DNA from: Saccharomonospora viridis DSM 43017
GTDB lineage: Bacteria; Actinomycetota; Actinomycetes; Mycobacteriales; Pseudonocardiaceae
DNA: 64,000 bases
Assembly (NCBI RefSeq): GCF_000023865.1
Contig: NC_013159.1
Location: forward strand, 2,754,001 to 2,818,000
Reading direction: 5' to 3'
The notes beneath the pieces were generated by a model. That model had not been told where the DNA came from. It saw nothing but the letters and a program-made list of their open reading frames with translations, and did not search any database. The position numbers were made by a program, and so were the translations under genes. Below, piece by piece: positions 25,027 through 33,134 of the stretch; positions within the stretch are counted from its first letter, which is position 1, and each line of letters opens with the position of its first letter.

Positions 25027-25428
25027 TCAGTCGATCCGACCTTGCTGGGCGAGCATGCCGAGCACCCGGCGACCTGCGGGCGGACAGCGGTCCGCTTCGG
25101 CGGAGGTGAGCCACGCGATTTCGGCGATCTCCCGCCCTGCGGTCAGCTCACCGCGGTGATGTGCCGTGTACGCCGTCATGTGCACCCGACGCCCGTCGGT
25201 GTAGCCGTCGGCGAGCTCGTCGAGAACCGCGAAAAGGCGGAAACTGCGGGGATCGAGTTCCACGCCGAGTTCCTCACGGATCTCCCGGCACAGACATTCG
25301 ACGTCACTTTCCCCGGCCTCTCGTTTACCACCCGGAAGGTAGAACTTCTCCTTTCCTCGCGTCCGCACGGTCAGCAGCCTGCGGTCTCGAACGAGGACCC
25401 ACGAGAGACTGTCGATCACACTACTCAC
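25027..25428 (-). CDS. NUDIX hydrolase
   Basis: Hydrolase of nucleoside-diphosphate-linked compounds, about 133 aa. The Nudix box is complete: GGKREAGESDVECLCREI followed by REELGV, fitting GX5EX7REUXEEXGU. The protein body begins IDSLSWVLVRDRRLLTVRTRG. The start is uncertain between GTGs at 25428 and 25419; a TAGCGT box 7 nt before 25428 suggests leaderless expression from there. Upstream residues in the longer frame (to 25521) are not family-like. The exact substrate is unknown. Confidence 0.85.
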   Translation of the reverse strand: MSSVIDSLSWVLVRDRRLLTVRTRGKEKFYLPGGKREAGESDVECLCREIREELGVELDPRSFRLFAVLDELADGYTDGRRVHMTAYTAHHRGELTAGREIAEIAWLTSAEADRCPPAGRRVLGMLAQQGRID

Positions 25429-25627
25429 GTCATCGACGCTAGTCGGCAGCCGGCCGGGTGATGAAACAGGTGAAAAAGACCTGGACAGAGTAGCGCCGTA
25501 CGGGCACACTGATCGGGCCACTACATACTGTGTTGATTCTTGTGCGTTATGTGTCGATTCCGGTGAATTCCCGGCAATCCGGGGGCGAAAAGCGCACGAA
25601 TCCGCACATCCGGGTTAACCTGTGTCT

Positions 25628-26215
25628 ATGACGACCATCGCGCTCGAGAACGTTTTGACCAAGGCGGGGCTCAATGTGAAGCCCTCCGAGTTCTTGGCGC
25701 TGGTCGAGGATGCCGCCCGGCGGTTGAAGCCGCCGAACCCGGAGCCGGCACACTACCTCTCCCCCGAACAGCGGGCCGCGCTGGAGGACGTGGGGCTCGA
25801 CCTGTCCCCGCAGAGCGAGGACGAGCGGGACTACCGTGCTCGCACGGTCGCCGCCCACACGGTGCTCGCGGAATCCGCTCTCACCGTGGGGGAGGCGGCG
25901 GCGTTGCTCGGCGTCGACGACAGCCGGATCCGGCACCGCCTGAAGGAACGGCGACTCACGGGTTGGAAGGCCCAGGGCGGATGGCGGCTACCGAACTGGC
26001 AGTTCACCCCCAGTGGTGTGCTGCCCGGACTCGATGTCGTCCTCCGTGCCGTGCCGAAGGATCAACCCGCGCTCGTGGTCGCCTCCTTCATGACCACCCC
26101 TCAGCCCGACCTGGTGATCAGCGGCAAGCCCGCCACGCCCAGACAGTGGCTGCTCGCCGGTGGCGATCCCGAGCCCGTGGCCCAGTTGGCAGCCATGCTC
26201 GGCACGCCCATCTGA
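25628..26215 (+). CDS. Antitoxin of a RES-type toxin-antitoxin pair
   Basis: 195-aa protein immediately before a RES-domain toxin. The middle (residues about 84-125: LTVGEAAALLGVDDSRIRHR then LKERRLTGWKAQGGWRLPNW) resembles an excisionase/MerR-like DNA-binding helix-turn-helix. The end (PRQWLLAGGDPEPVAQLAAML) resembles the toxin-binding tail of Xre/MbcA (DUF2384-like) antitoxins. ATG 25628 lies 6 nt after a TAACCT box, suggesting leaderless transcription and probable autoregulation. An in-frame GTG at 25622 is an alternative. Antitoxin role is inferred from context and tail similarity. Confidence 0.75.
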   Translation: MTTIALENVLTKAGLNVKPSEFLALVEDAARRLKPPNPEPAHYLSPEQRAALEDVGLDLSPQSEDERDYRARTVAAHTVLAESALTVGEAAALLGVDDSRIRHRLKERRLTGWKAQGGWRLPNWQFTPSGVLPGLDVVLRAVPKDQPALVVASFMTTPQPDLVISGKPATPRQWLLAGGDPEPVAQLAAMLGTPI

Positions 26216-26246
26216 GCCCACACATCGGATCGGTTAGTCACGATTT

Positions 26247-26900
26247 ATGGCAAGACTGCCTCGGCCACCGTCTCGGGCCGTACTGGTGAACGCACTACGT
26301 CCGACCGAGGACATCGTCGCGCTCCATCCGGCGACCCGACTCGTCCGGGTGTACACCGCCCACGGCAGACACCCGCAGAGCTGGAACACCTTCCGCTACA
26401 CGGGCCCGCTGCCGCACGGGCGCTTCGACCCGCAACAGCCCCGGCACGGCGAGATGGTCACCGATCCGCAGAACGGCGTCCTCTACTTCGGACTGTCCGT
26501 GCGAACGAGTATCGCCGAGGTGTACCAGACGACGTCGACGGTCGACCGCAAGACCAAAGGGCCGCACCTTGTGGTCGTGCGCCCGGCACGCACCCTGCGG
26601 CTGCTGGACCTGTGTGGTCTGTGGCCGACGAGGGTGGGCGCGTCCCAGGAGATCTCCAGTGGACCGAAGAAGATCACACAGGCGTGGGCCCGAGCCATCC
26701 GCGCCGCATACCAGGATCTCGACGGCGTCTGGTACCGCTCCTCGATGGACGGGGGCGAGCCGGCGGTCTGTCTGTGGGACCCGCCCGCAGGGGGCGCGCT
26801 CCCCGAGAAACCCGATGTCCTGCTGCCCCTCGACCACCCCGGCCTCGACGTCCCGCTGTCACGGGTGTGCGAAGAACTGAACTACCTGATGATCAATTGA
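26247..26900 (+). CDS. RES-domain toxin (NAD+-degrading family)
   Basis: 217-aa RES-domain protein. Characterised members (MbcT, Res) deplete NAD+ by phosphorolysis or hydrolysis and arrest the cell. Conserved family residues appear as RLVRVY (R34), GRF (R59), the Y80 of VLYFGLSVRTSIAEVY and its E91, consistent with an active enzyme. The gene begins 31 nt after its antitoxin. Its stop codon sits in the 8-bp palindrome TCAATTGA, which also supplies the stop of the convergent peptidase gene. Activity is inferred from the family. Confidence 0.85.
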   Translation: MARLPRPPSRAVLVNALRPTEDIVALHPATRLVRVYTAHGRHPQSWNTFRYTGPLPHGRFDPQQPRHGEMVTDPQNGVLYFGLSVRTSIAEVYQTTSTVDRKTKGPHLVVVRPARTLRLLDLCGLWPTRVGASQEISSGPKKITQAWARAIRAAYQDLDGVWYRSSMDGGEPAVCLWDPPAGGALPEKPDVLLPLDHPGLDVPLSRVCEELNYLMIN

Positions 26901-28863
26901 CCGGTAGGTGCCGCTGCCACCACTCCAACACGGCCTCGAACCGTTGGACCCGGTGACGGGGCTGACCGGAACGCGTCAGCTCGTGTCCCTCACCGGGGAA
27001 GAGGAGCATCTCGGTGTCGGTACCGGCGGCCTTCAACGCGACGAACATGCGCTGCGCCTGCTCCAGTGGACACCGCCAGTCCTGTTCGGAATGGGCGATG
27101 GCGAACGGGATCGTGATCCGGTCGGCGTAGGTCAAGGGACTCCGTCGACGTTGCTCGTCCGGGTCGTCTCCCACGTAGGCGCCCGCGAACCACCAGCCGA
27201 TGTCCGAACTTCCGGTGAACGAGTCCCACGCGTTGACGGCGCGTTCGCTCCAGGCGGCGCGGAACCGGTGCCCGTGGTGAGCCGCAAGCCAACCGGTCAT
27301 GAAACCGCCGTAGGAGCCGCCCATCACACCGACGCGTTCGGCGTCGGCGTCCGGGCGTTCCAACACGGCGTCGAGCATCGCCAACAGATCGTCGGCGTCC
27401 ACTGTGCCGAGCTTGCCGACGATCGCCTGCCCGTGTGACTCCCCGTAGCCCGCCGAGCCGCGGGGGTTGGCCAACACCACGAGATACCCGGCCGACGCGT
27501 AGATCTGCGCCTCGTCGAACAGGCTCCACTCGTACTGCGCGAAAGGACCGCCGTGCACCAGAAGCAGCACCGGGTGGGGACCGGCCCCTTCGGGCAGCAC
27601 CACCCAGCCGTGCACGGGGTAGCCGTCCGGCGCTGTTGCCGTGACCTCCTCCACCGGCCTGATACCGGTCTCGCGCAGGGATGTCGAGAAATCGGTGAGC
27701 GTGCGCGGGGAACCGGCACCGTCGATGAGGAGGACCTCCCCGGTGTCCGTCGGCCCCGCCTGCACCACGGCGATCCGGTCCCCGTCGGTGGTGAACGACA
27801 GCACCACCGCCCGCTCTCCCGTCACCAGCGGCAACGAGGACAGGGGCGCCTCGGCGCTGTCACGAGGCACGCTGCGCAGCTCCACCGCGCCGCGGTTACG
27901 GACCGCGACGAGCACATCGTCACCCCGCGGTACGGGAGGACCGGCCGCACCGGCGCAGTCGACCGACTCGGCGTCGGTCAACCTGCGCGGCGTGGCGGCA
28001 CCGTCCTTGCCGTCGTCCAGCGTGGCCGCCCACAGCCCCGTGTTCCGCGCGACGGGGGCCCATCCCTCGAAAGCGGCGCTGTAGAAGAACACGGTGCCGT
28101 CGTCGGAGACCGCCGGGTGCGCCGCGGCACCGGGACACCGTACGAGCAGCCGAGGCTCCCCTCCGCCGACCGGGACCAGGTAGAGGTCCTTGTGCAGGCT
28201 TTCGTGCCTGTCCCAGTCACGGGGTGCGACCACGATCACGCCGGTGCCGTCGGGCGTCCACACGGGGTCCGCGACGGACGCCGTGGCGTCCGTCAGCGGC
28301 GTCGGCTTCACGGGCCGGGTGGATTCGTCGTCCTCGAGGACCGGCTTGACGTCGATGACGAACAGACGGCGAGGACGATCCCGCACGAAGCCTTCGTCGT
28401 CGAGTCGGTAATCGCGCCGGGTGATGCGCCGGGGAGGTTCGCTGTCGGCTCCCAGTTTCTCACCGTCCGGTCCCGTCGCGGTGCCGTATCGGCCGGGCTC
28501 GGGGACCCGCGCGGTGAAGGCGATCCGGGCCGAGTCCGGTGCCCATACCGGCGCGCCGGCCCCCAAGGGCAGGTCGGTGAGGCGTAGGGCCTCGCCGCCC
28601 GAGGTCGGCATGACGTGTAGTTGCGGTGCGTGCGTGCCGGTCGCGCGGAGGAACGCAACCCAGCGACCGTCGGGCGAGATCGCGGGCGCGGTATCCCGTT
28701 CACCATGGGTCCAGGCACTGGTTCTCCCCGGGTCGATCCGGAGGAGAGAGCTTCGGTAGCTGTTCGTCTCCGGGTCGGGACGAGACACCGCCGTCAGCAG
28801 CAGTTCACCTCGAAGCGATGGCCGCCCGGGAACGGTCACACGGTGAAGATCTGTGGGACGCAT
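26893..28863 (-). CDS. S9-family serine peptidase (prolyl oligopeptidase/acylaminoacyl-peptidase type)
   Basis: Cytoplasmic-type serine peptidase, 656 aa, no signal peptide. An N-terminal beta-propeller (about residues 1-390; repeats such as ISPDGRWVAFLR, WAPDSARIAFTAR and VWTPDGTGVIVV) covers a C-terminal alpha/beta-hydrolase domain. The nucleophile is S517 in GVMGGSYGGFMTGW, with a later Asp near DWRCPLEQ and a His in GEGHELTR. Such enzymes cleave short peptides or acylated N-termini. It starts at the ATG at 28863, preceded by an IdeR-like sequence, and overlaps the RES gene tail-to-tail by 8 nt. Confidence 0.9.
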   Translation of the reverse strand: MRPTDLHRVTVPGRPSLRGELLLTAVSRPDPETNSYRSSLLRIDPGRTSAWTHGERDTAPAISPDGRWVAFLRATGTHAPQLHVMPTSGGEALRLTDLPLGAGAPVWAPDSARIAFTARVPEPGRYGTATGPDGEKLGADSEPPRRITRRDYRLDDEGFVRDRPRRLFVIDVKPVLEDDESTRPVKPTPLTDATASVADPVWTPDGTGVIVVAPRDWDRHESLHKDLYLVPVGGGEPRLLVRCPGAAAHPAVSDDGTVFFYSAAFEGWAPVARNTGLWAATLDDGKDGAATPRRLTDAESVDCAGAAGPPVPRGDDVLVAVRNRGAVELRSVPRDSAEAPLSSLPLVTGERAVVLSFTTDGDRIAVVQAGPTDTGEVLLIDGAGSPRTLTDFSTSLRETGIRPVEEVTATAPDGYPVHGWVVLPEGAGPHPVLLLVHGGPFAQYEWSLFDEAQIYASAGYLVVLANPRGSAGYGESHGQAIVGKLGTVDADDLLAMLDAVLERPDADAERVGVMGGSYGGFMTGWLAAHHGHRFRAAWSERAVNAWDSFTGSSDIGWWFAGAYVGDDPDEQRRRSPLTYADRITIPFAIAHSEQDWRCPLEQAQRMFVALKAAGTDTEMLLFPGEGHELTRSGQPRHRVQRFEAVLEWWQRHLPVN

Positions 28864-28869
28864 GGCGAC

Positions 28870-28888
28870 AAACTTTAGCCTAACTAAT
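28870..28888 (-). promoter_or_regulatory. Weak IdeR/DtxR-box-like sequence before the S9 peptidase
   Basis: The minus-strand 19-mer centred on TTAGGCTAA matches about 12 of 19 positions of the iron box TTAGGTTAGGCTAACCTAA, with the core intact and the outer arms poor. It lies 7-25 nt before the start codon in a locally AT-rich stretch. Iron control is only a possibility; a MerR- or TetR-type dyad built on CTAATTAG is another. Confidence 0.3.
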
Positions 28889-28936
28889 TAGCAAAGGTAA
28901 CGTCCTGTTCGCGTCCTGTCCGGGCCCTACCCGGAC

Positions 28937-29947
28937 CTACCCGCCGTGCGAGGGCTCCCGCTCGCTTTTCGCGGGAGCCTGGAGATTCAACGTACTCACG
29001 GCGTTGGGGTCCCGCTTCGACTTGATGAGGCTCGCGACGGTGGTGATGGTCAGTACCGCGGCGATCACGCCCAACGAAGTCCAGTTGTTGATCACCAGCC
29101 ACGACGGCGTGACCTCGTACTCGTGCAACGCGTGCAGCACCAACTTGGCACCGATGAAGCCGAGGATGACCGCCAAGCCGTACGACAGGTAGACCAGTTT
29201 CGCCACCAAGCCACCGAGCAGGAAGTACAGCTGCCGCAGCCCCATGAGCGCGAACGCGTTCGCGGTGAACACGAGGTACGCGTCCTGGGTGATGCCGAAG
29301 ATGGCCGGAATCGAGTCCACGGCGAACAGCAGGTCGGCGCTGCCGATCGCCACGATCACCACGAACATCGGGGTCAGGTGGCGCTTGCCGTCCTGCTTGA
29401 CGATCATCTTGTGGCCGACGTAGTCCTGCGTGACGGGGAAGAACCGCCGCACCCACCGGGTCACGGCGTTCTCCTGGTACTCCTCGTCCTCGTCCTTGCT
29501 GCGGACCATGTTCACGGCGGTCCACACGAGGAAGGCCCCGAACAGGAAGAAGATCCACACGAATTTGGCGATCAGCACGGCCCCGACGGCGATGAACGCC
29601 GCGCGCATCACCAGGGCCAGCAGAATGCCGATCAACAGCACGCGATGTTGGTGGATCGCCGGCACCCGGAACGAGGCCATGATCACCATGAAGATGAACA
29701 GGTTGTCGATGGACAGCGAGTACTCGGTGATGTAGCCGGTGAAGAACTCGACTCCGGGGTCGTGTCCTCCCAGTATCCAGACGCCGACACCGAACAATAC
29801 GGCGCAGGAAACGTAGAAGATCACCCACCTGGCCGCCTCTCCGGCGGTCACCTGGTGGGGCTTCCGGTCGACGATCACCAAATCCGCCAGAATGAGGAGG
29901 AGCAAACCCCCGACCGTGGCGATCCACACCCACACGGGCACGCTCAC
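28937..29947 (-). CDS. TerC-family membrane protein (probable Mn2+ exporter)
   Basis: Integral membrane protein, 336 aa with about nine transmembrane segments. TerC/Alx/MeeF-type proteins export manganese or help load it onto secreted proteins. Conserved acidic membrane motifs are visible: LADLVIVDR near residue 20, EYSLSIDNLFIFMV near 75-88 and DLLFAVDSIPAIFGIT near 205-220. The start is a GTG at 29947 preceded by GGAGG. Upstream lies a yybP-ykoY riboswitch, which strongly supports a manganese role. A hairpin at 28953-28979 falls in the last codons and could act in termination. Confidence 0.92.
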   Translation of the reverse strand: MSVPVWVWIATVGGLLLLILADLVIVDRKPHQVTAGEAARWVIFYVSCAVLFGVGVWILGGHDPGVEFFTGYITEYSLSIDNLFIFMVIMASFRVPAIHQHRVLLIGILLALVMRAAFIAVGAVLIAKFVWIFFLFGAFLVWTAVNMVRSKDEDEEYQENAVTRWVRRFFPVTQDYVGHKMIVKQDGKRHLTPMFVVIVAIGSADLLFAVDSIPAIFGITQDAYLVFTANAFALMGLRQLYFLLGGLVAKLVYLSYGLAVILGFIGAKLVLHALHEYEVTPSWLVINNWTSLGVIAAVLTITTVASLIKSKRDPNAVSTLNLQAPAKSEREPSHGG

Positions 29948-29957
29948 TTTATGCCAA

Positions 29958-30082
29958 CCTCCGGCCAGCGTGTATTGCCAATACCGGAGGTCTCTCCCAC
30001 CGGCATTCGCCGGCCGACGGCGCCGGGTGTCAAAGCTCGACAGCCGTGCTGACGACGCCGCCGCGAAGGAATACTCCCCTCC
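29958..30082 (-). ncRNA. yybP-ykoY (Mn2+) riboswitch with translational expression platform
   Basis: On the minus strand the leader reads GGAGGGGAGTA (30082-30072), CGTCGTCAGCAC, then GGTGGGAGAGACCTCC (to 29986). These are the yybP-ykoY hallmarks: the GGGGAGUA loop, the CGUCA loop and the closing GAGACC. P1 is GGAGG (30082-30078) with CCTCC (29990-29986). The same CCTCCGG (29990-29984) can instead pair with CCGGAGG (29964-29958), which contains the Shine-Dalgarno GGAGG of the TerC gene, 10 nt before its GTG. Mn2+ binding should stabilise P1 and free the ribosome site, an ON switch. The pairing is seen; ligand and direction follow from the family. Confidence 0.88.
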
Positions 30083-30299
30083 ACGAACGTTCCCATCTTG
30101 ACGGCTATGACGATGAATGACCAGTAGCCGTCATGAGGGTCACCGGTCCGCGAGACGTAAGATCCCTCACACAAAGCAACCGTCCGGTGTCATTCCGGAA
30201 ACCCCGAACAAACTCTCAGGAAACGCCCAATAGTGTGGATCACCGTGCCCCGAACCTTGTCTGCTCGCGGCAAGCGCGCGCCTGCTGGCCCTGCTGCTC

Positions 30300-33134
30300 G
30301 TGGCCGCTGTCCTGACCGCGGGTGCCCTGGTGTGGTCGGACGACGGTGACACACAGCCCAACTACACCACCCATGAGGCCATCATCGACGTGGTCGCCTC
30401 GCCGGGTTCCGAGGAACGCGTACAACTCGACGCCACGGTGTACGTCCCGAACGAGACCCCCGCACCGGCCGTCTTGCTACCGCACGGGTTCGGTGGCGAC
30501 AAGAACAGCGTCTCTCGCGAGGCGCGCGAGCTCACCGACCGCGGTTTCGTCGTGATGACGTACACGGCGCGCGGATTCGGTCGCAGCACGGGCACCATCG
30601 CGCTGAACGACCCCGACTACGAGGTCGCCGACGCTTCCCAGCTCATCGACTATCTGGCCGACCAGCCTGAAGTACTGCTCGACGAGGACGGTGACCCCCG
30701 GGTGGGCGTCACGGGCGCGTCCTACGGCGGCGCCCTCGCTCTCCTGTTGGCGGGCCACGACGACAGGGTCGACGTCATCGCCCCCGTCATGACCTACAAC
30801 GACCTGGCCCAGGCGCTGCTCCCCAATGACGGGACCCGGGGCCCCATCGACGACGCCACCCCCGCACCCGGCTCGTTCGCCGAAGCCGGGGTGTTCAAGC
30901 AGGCGTGGGCGGGCTCGCTGTTCTCCGCCGGGCTCGGTCCCGCGCGTCCCGACGGACCGGGGGTGGAGGCACCGGAGCCGGGTGACGAACCCGGAGGTAA
31001 CGAGGACGCGACCGTCGGCACCGGCACCGCAGGCGCGGGTATGTCCGTTCCGGGACAGCGTTCCTCTGCCTCCCCGCCCGCCACGATCACGGCCAACGCG
31101 TGCGGTCGGTTCGCCGAACAGGTGTGTGCCGCCTACATCGACGTGGCCACCGACGGTGTCGCCTCCGAGGAGACGCTGGAGCTGCTGCGCCGGGTCTCCC
31201 CCGCTTCGGTCACCCAGCACATCACCGTGCCGACGATGCTGGTACAGGGTGTGTCGGACACGCTGTTCGGGCTCGCGCAGGCCGATGCGAACGCCCGCCA
31301 GATCGCCGAAGCGGGTGGCGAGGTGTCGGTCATCTGGTACACCGGCGGACACGACGGTGGCGTACCGGGCCCGCAATTGCGTTCCACCATCGGCGACTTC
31401 CTCGAATACCACCTCACCGGTGAGGGTGAGGATCCCGGCACGGGTTTCGCCTACGACGTGCAAGGCGCGCTGCGCACCAACGGAACACCGTCCGTACGCA
31501 CCCTGGAGGCGGGGACCTATCCGGGGCTGGGAGCCGATCCCACCCCAAGAGAACACGTCACGCTCCACGGTCCCGAACAGGTGGCGCAACGACCGCCGGG
31601 AGCCACCCCCGCCGCGGTGAGCGGGATCCCCGGGCTCAATCGCGTGTTCGCGAACTCGTCCCGGTTCTCGGGTCTGTTCACCATGGATCCGCCGGGACAA
31701 TCGGCGACGTTCGCCTCCGCACCGATGGATTCGCAGCTACTGATCACCGGGGCACCGACGGTGACGCTGAACGTCGCGGCGGCCAACGACGCGACCCGGG
31801 GTCGCGATGCGGTGTTGTTCGTCAAGCTGTACGACGTCAGCCCCAACGGCACACGCACCCTTCCCGGGAACGCGGTCGCCCCCGTCCGTATCCCGTCACT
31901 GCCCGCCGACGGCACACCGGTCCAGGTGACGGTCACCCTTCCGGGCATCGTGCGTCCCGTGGAGGCGGGGCACAGTCTCCAGTTGGCCGTGGCCACCACC
32001 GACCAGGCGTACGCCACCCCGACCGAACCCGCCGCCTACCGCATCTCCCTGGCGGGCGACTCGGCGTTGTCGGTTCCGGTGGTCCCCGGGACCACGGTGA
32101 CGTCGGGATGGCCCACGGCCCAGTTGTTGGGTATCGCCGGTGTGCTCGTGGCCGCCGCGCTCGTGGTCGTGTTCGCGGCGCTTCGGCGCAGAAACTCGCA
32201 CGAGGTGGATCCCGAACTGGTCGACACACCGCTGGTGATCCGCAACCTCACCAAGTCCTATCCCGGCGGCCTGACCGCGGTGAAGGACCTGTCGTTCCGA
32301 GTGGAACGTGGCCAGGTGCTCGGCCTGCTCGGCCCGAACGGTGCGGGTAAGACCACGACGCTGCGCATGCTGATGGGCCTCATCCGCCCCACCGGAGGCG
32401 AGATCATGGTGTTCGGCCACCGGATCACGCCCGGTGCCCCGGTGCTCTCGCGCATCGGTTCGTTCGTGGAGGGCTCGGGTTTCCTGCCCCATCTGTCCGG
32501 GGCGGACAACCTGAGGCTGTACTGGGCGACGACCGGACGTCCCGTTGAACAGGCCCATGTCGAGGAGGCCCTGGAGATCGCCGGACTCGGCGATGCCATC
32601 CACCGCAAGGTGCGCACCTACAGCCAGGGCATGCGACAACGGCTCGCCATCGCTCAGGCGATGCTCGGCCTGCCGGATCTGCTCGTCCTCGACGAGCCGA
32701 CCAACGGGCTGGACCCGCCTCAGATCCATCAGATGCGTGAGGTGCTGCGCCGTTACGCCGACACGGGGCGCACGGTGCTCGTGTCGAGTCACCTTCTCTC
32801 CGAAGTGGAACAGACGTGCACCCACGTCGTCGTCATGCAACGGGGCTCGCTGGTGGCGGCCGGGGAGGTCGGCGAGATCGTGTCGGCCGGCGGGGAGGCC
32901 ACGTTCCGCGTGGACGACCCGGACAGCGCCGTCAAGGTCCTGCGGGAGCTCGACGGTGTGGCACGAGCGGACGTCGAGGACGGGCTCGTCCACGCGGATC
33001 TGGGTGGAACACCGCGTTCGGAGGCGGTGGCGGCCCTCGTGCGCGCCGGTGTGGCGGTGGAACAGGCAGGCCCACGGCGCCGGTTGGAAGACGCGTTCCT
33101 CCAACTGGTGGGAGAAGGAGAACCCAAGCGTTGA
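30300..33134 (+). CDS. Secreted-type hydrolase fused to ABC transporter ATPase (N-terminus apparently frameshifted)
   Basis: Fusion of about 944 aa. Residues about 20-590 form a CocE/X-Pro dipeptidyl-peptidase (S15-like) alpha/beta hydrolase with nucleophile S141 in VTGASYGG and a C-terminal jelly-roll domain. A transmembrane helix at about 607-628 is followed by a drug-export-type ABC ATPase: Walker A GPNGAGKTTT near 678, signature YSQGMRQRLAIA, Walker B LLVLDEPTNGLDP. The topology places the hydrolase outside and the ATPase inside. The hydrophobic anchor ARLLALLLVAAVLTAGALVW starts before the first possible start (GTG 30300). A better start, GTG 30245, is out of frame across a GCGCGCGCC run. 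The partner permease overlaps at TTGA. Confidence 0.88.
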   Translation: MAAVLTAGALVWSDDGDTQPNYTTHEAIIDVVASPGSEERVQLDATVYVPNETPAPAVLLPHGFGGDKNSVSREARELTDRGFVVMTYTARGFGRSTGTIALNDPDYEVADASQLIDYLADQPEVLLDEDGDPRVGVTGASYGGALALLLAGHDDRVDVIAPVMTYNDLAQALLPNDGTRGPIDDATPAPGSFAEAGVFKQAWAGSLFSAGLGPARPDGPGVEAPEPGDEPGGNEDATVGTGTAGAGMSVPGQRSSASPPATITANACGRFAEQVCAAYIDVATDGVASEETLELLRRVSPASVTQHITVPTMLVQGVSDTLFGLAQADANARQIAEAGGEVSVIWYTGGHDGGVPGPQLRSTIGDFLEYHLTGEGEDPGTGFAYDVQGALRTNGTPSVRTLEAGTYPGLGADPTPREHVTLHGPEQVAQRPPGATPAAVSGIPGLNRVFANSSRFSGLFTMDPPGQSATFASAPMDSQLLITGAPTVTLNVAAANDATRGRDAVLFVKLYDVSPNGTRTLPGNAVAPVRIPSLPADGTPVQVTVTLPGIVRPVEAGHSLQLAVATTDQAYATPTEPAAYRISLAGDSALSVPVVPGTTVTSGWPTAQLLGIAGVLVAAALVVVFAALRRRNSHEVDPELVDTPLVIRNLTKSYPGGLTAVKDLSFRVERGQVLGLLGPNGAGKTTTLRMLMGLIRPTGGEIMVFGHRITPGAPVLSRIGSFVEGSGFLPHLSGADNLRLYWATTGRPVEQAHVEEALEIAGLGDAIHRKVRTYSQGMRQRLAIAQAMLGLPDLLVLDEPTNGLDPPQIHQMREVLRRYADTGRTVLVSSHLLSEVEQTCTHVVVMQRGSLVAAGEVGEIVSAGGEATFRVDDPDSAVKVLRELDGVARADVEDGLVHADLGGTPRSEAVAALVRAGVAVEQAGPRRRLEDAFLQLVGEGEPKR

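Noticed and set aside
28953-28979. Terminator after the TerC gene
   Set aside because: GGCTCCCGC/GCGGGAGCC forms a good stem, but it lies within the last TerC codons and may simply reflect coding sequence; not listed as a terminator.
32816-33130. N-terminal extension of the ABC permease frame
   Set aside because: It overlaps the ATPase domain in another frame; the TTG at 33131 with AAGGAG and a TTGA overlap is a better start.
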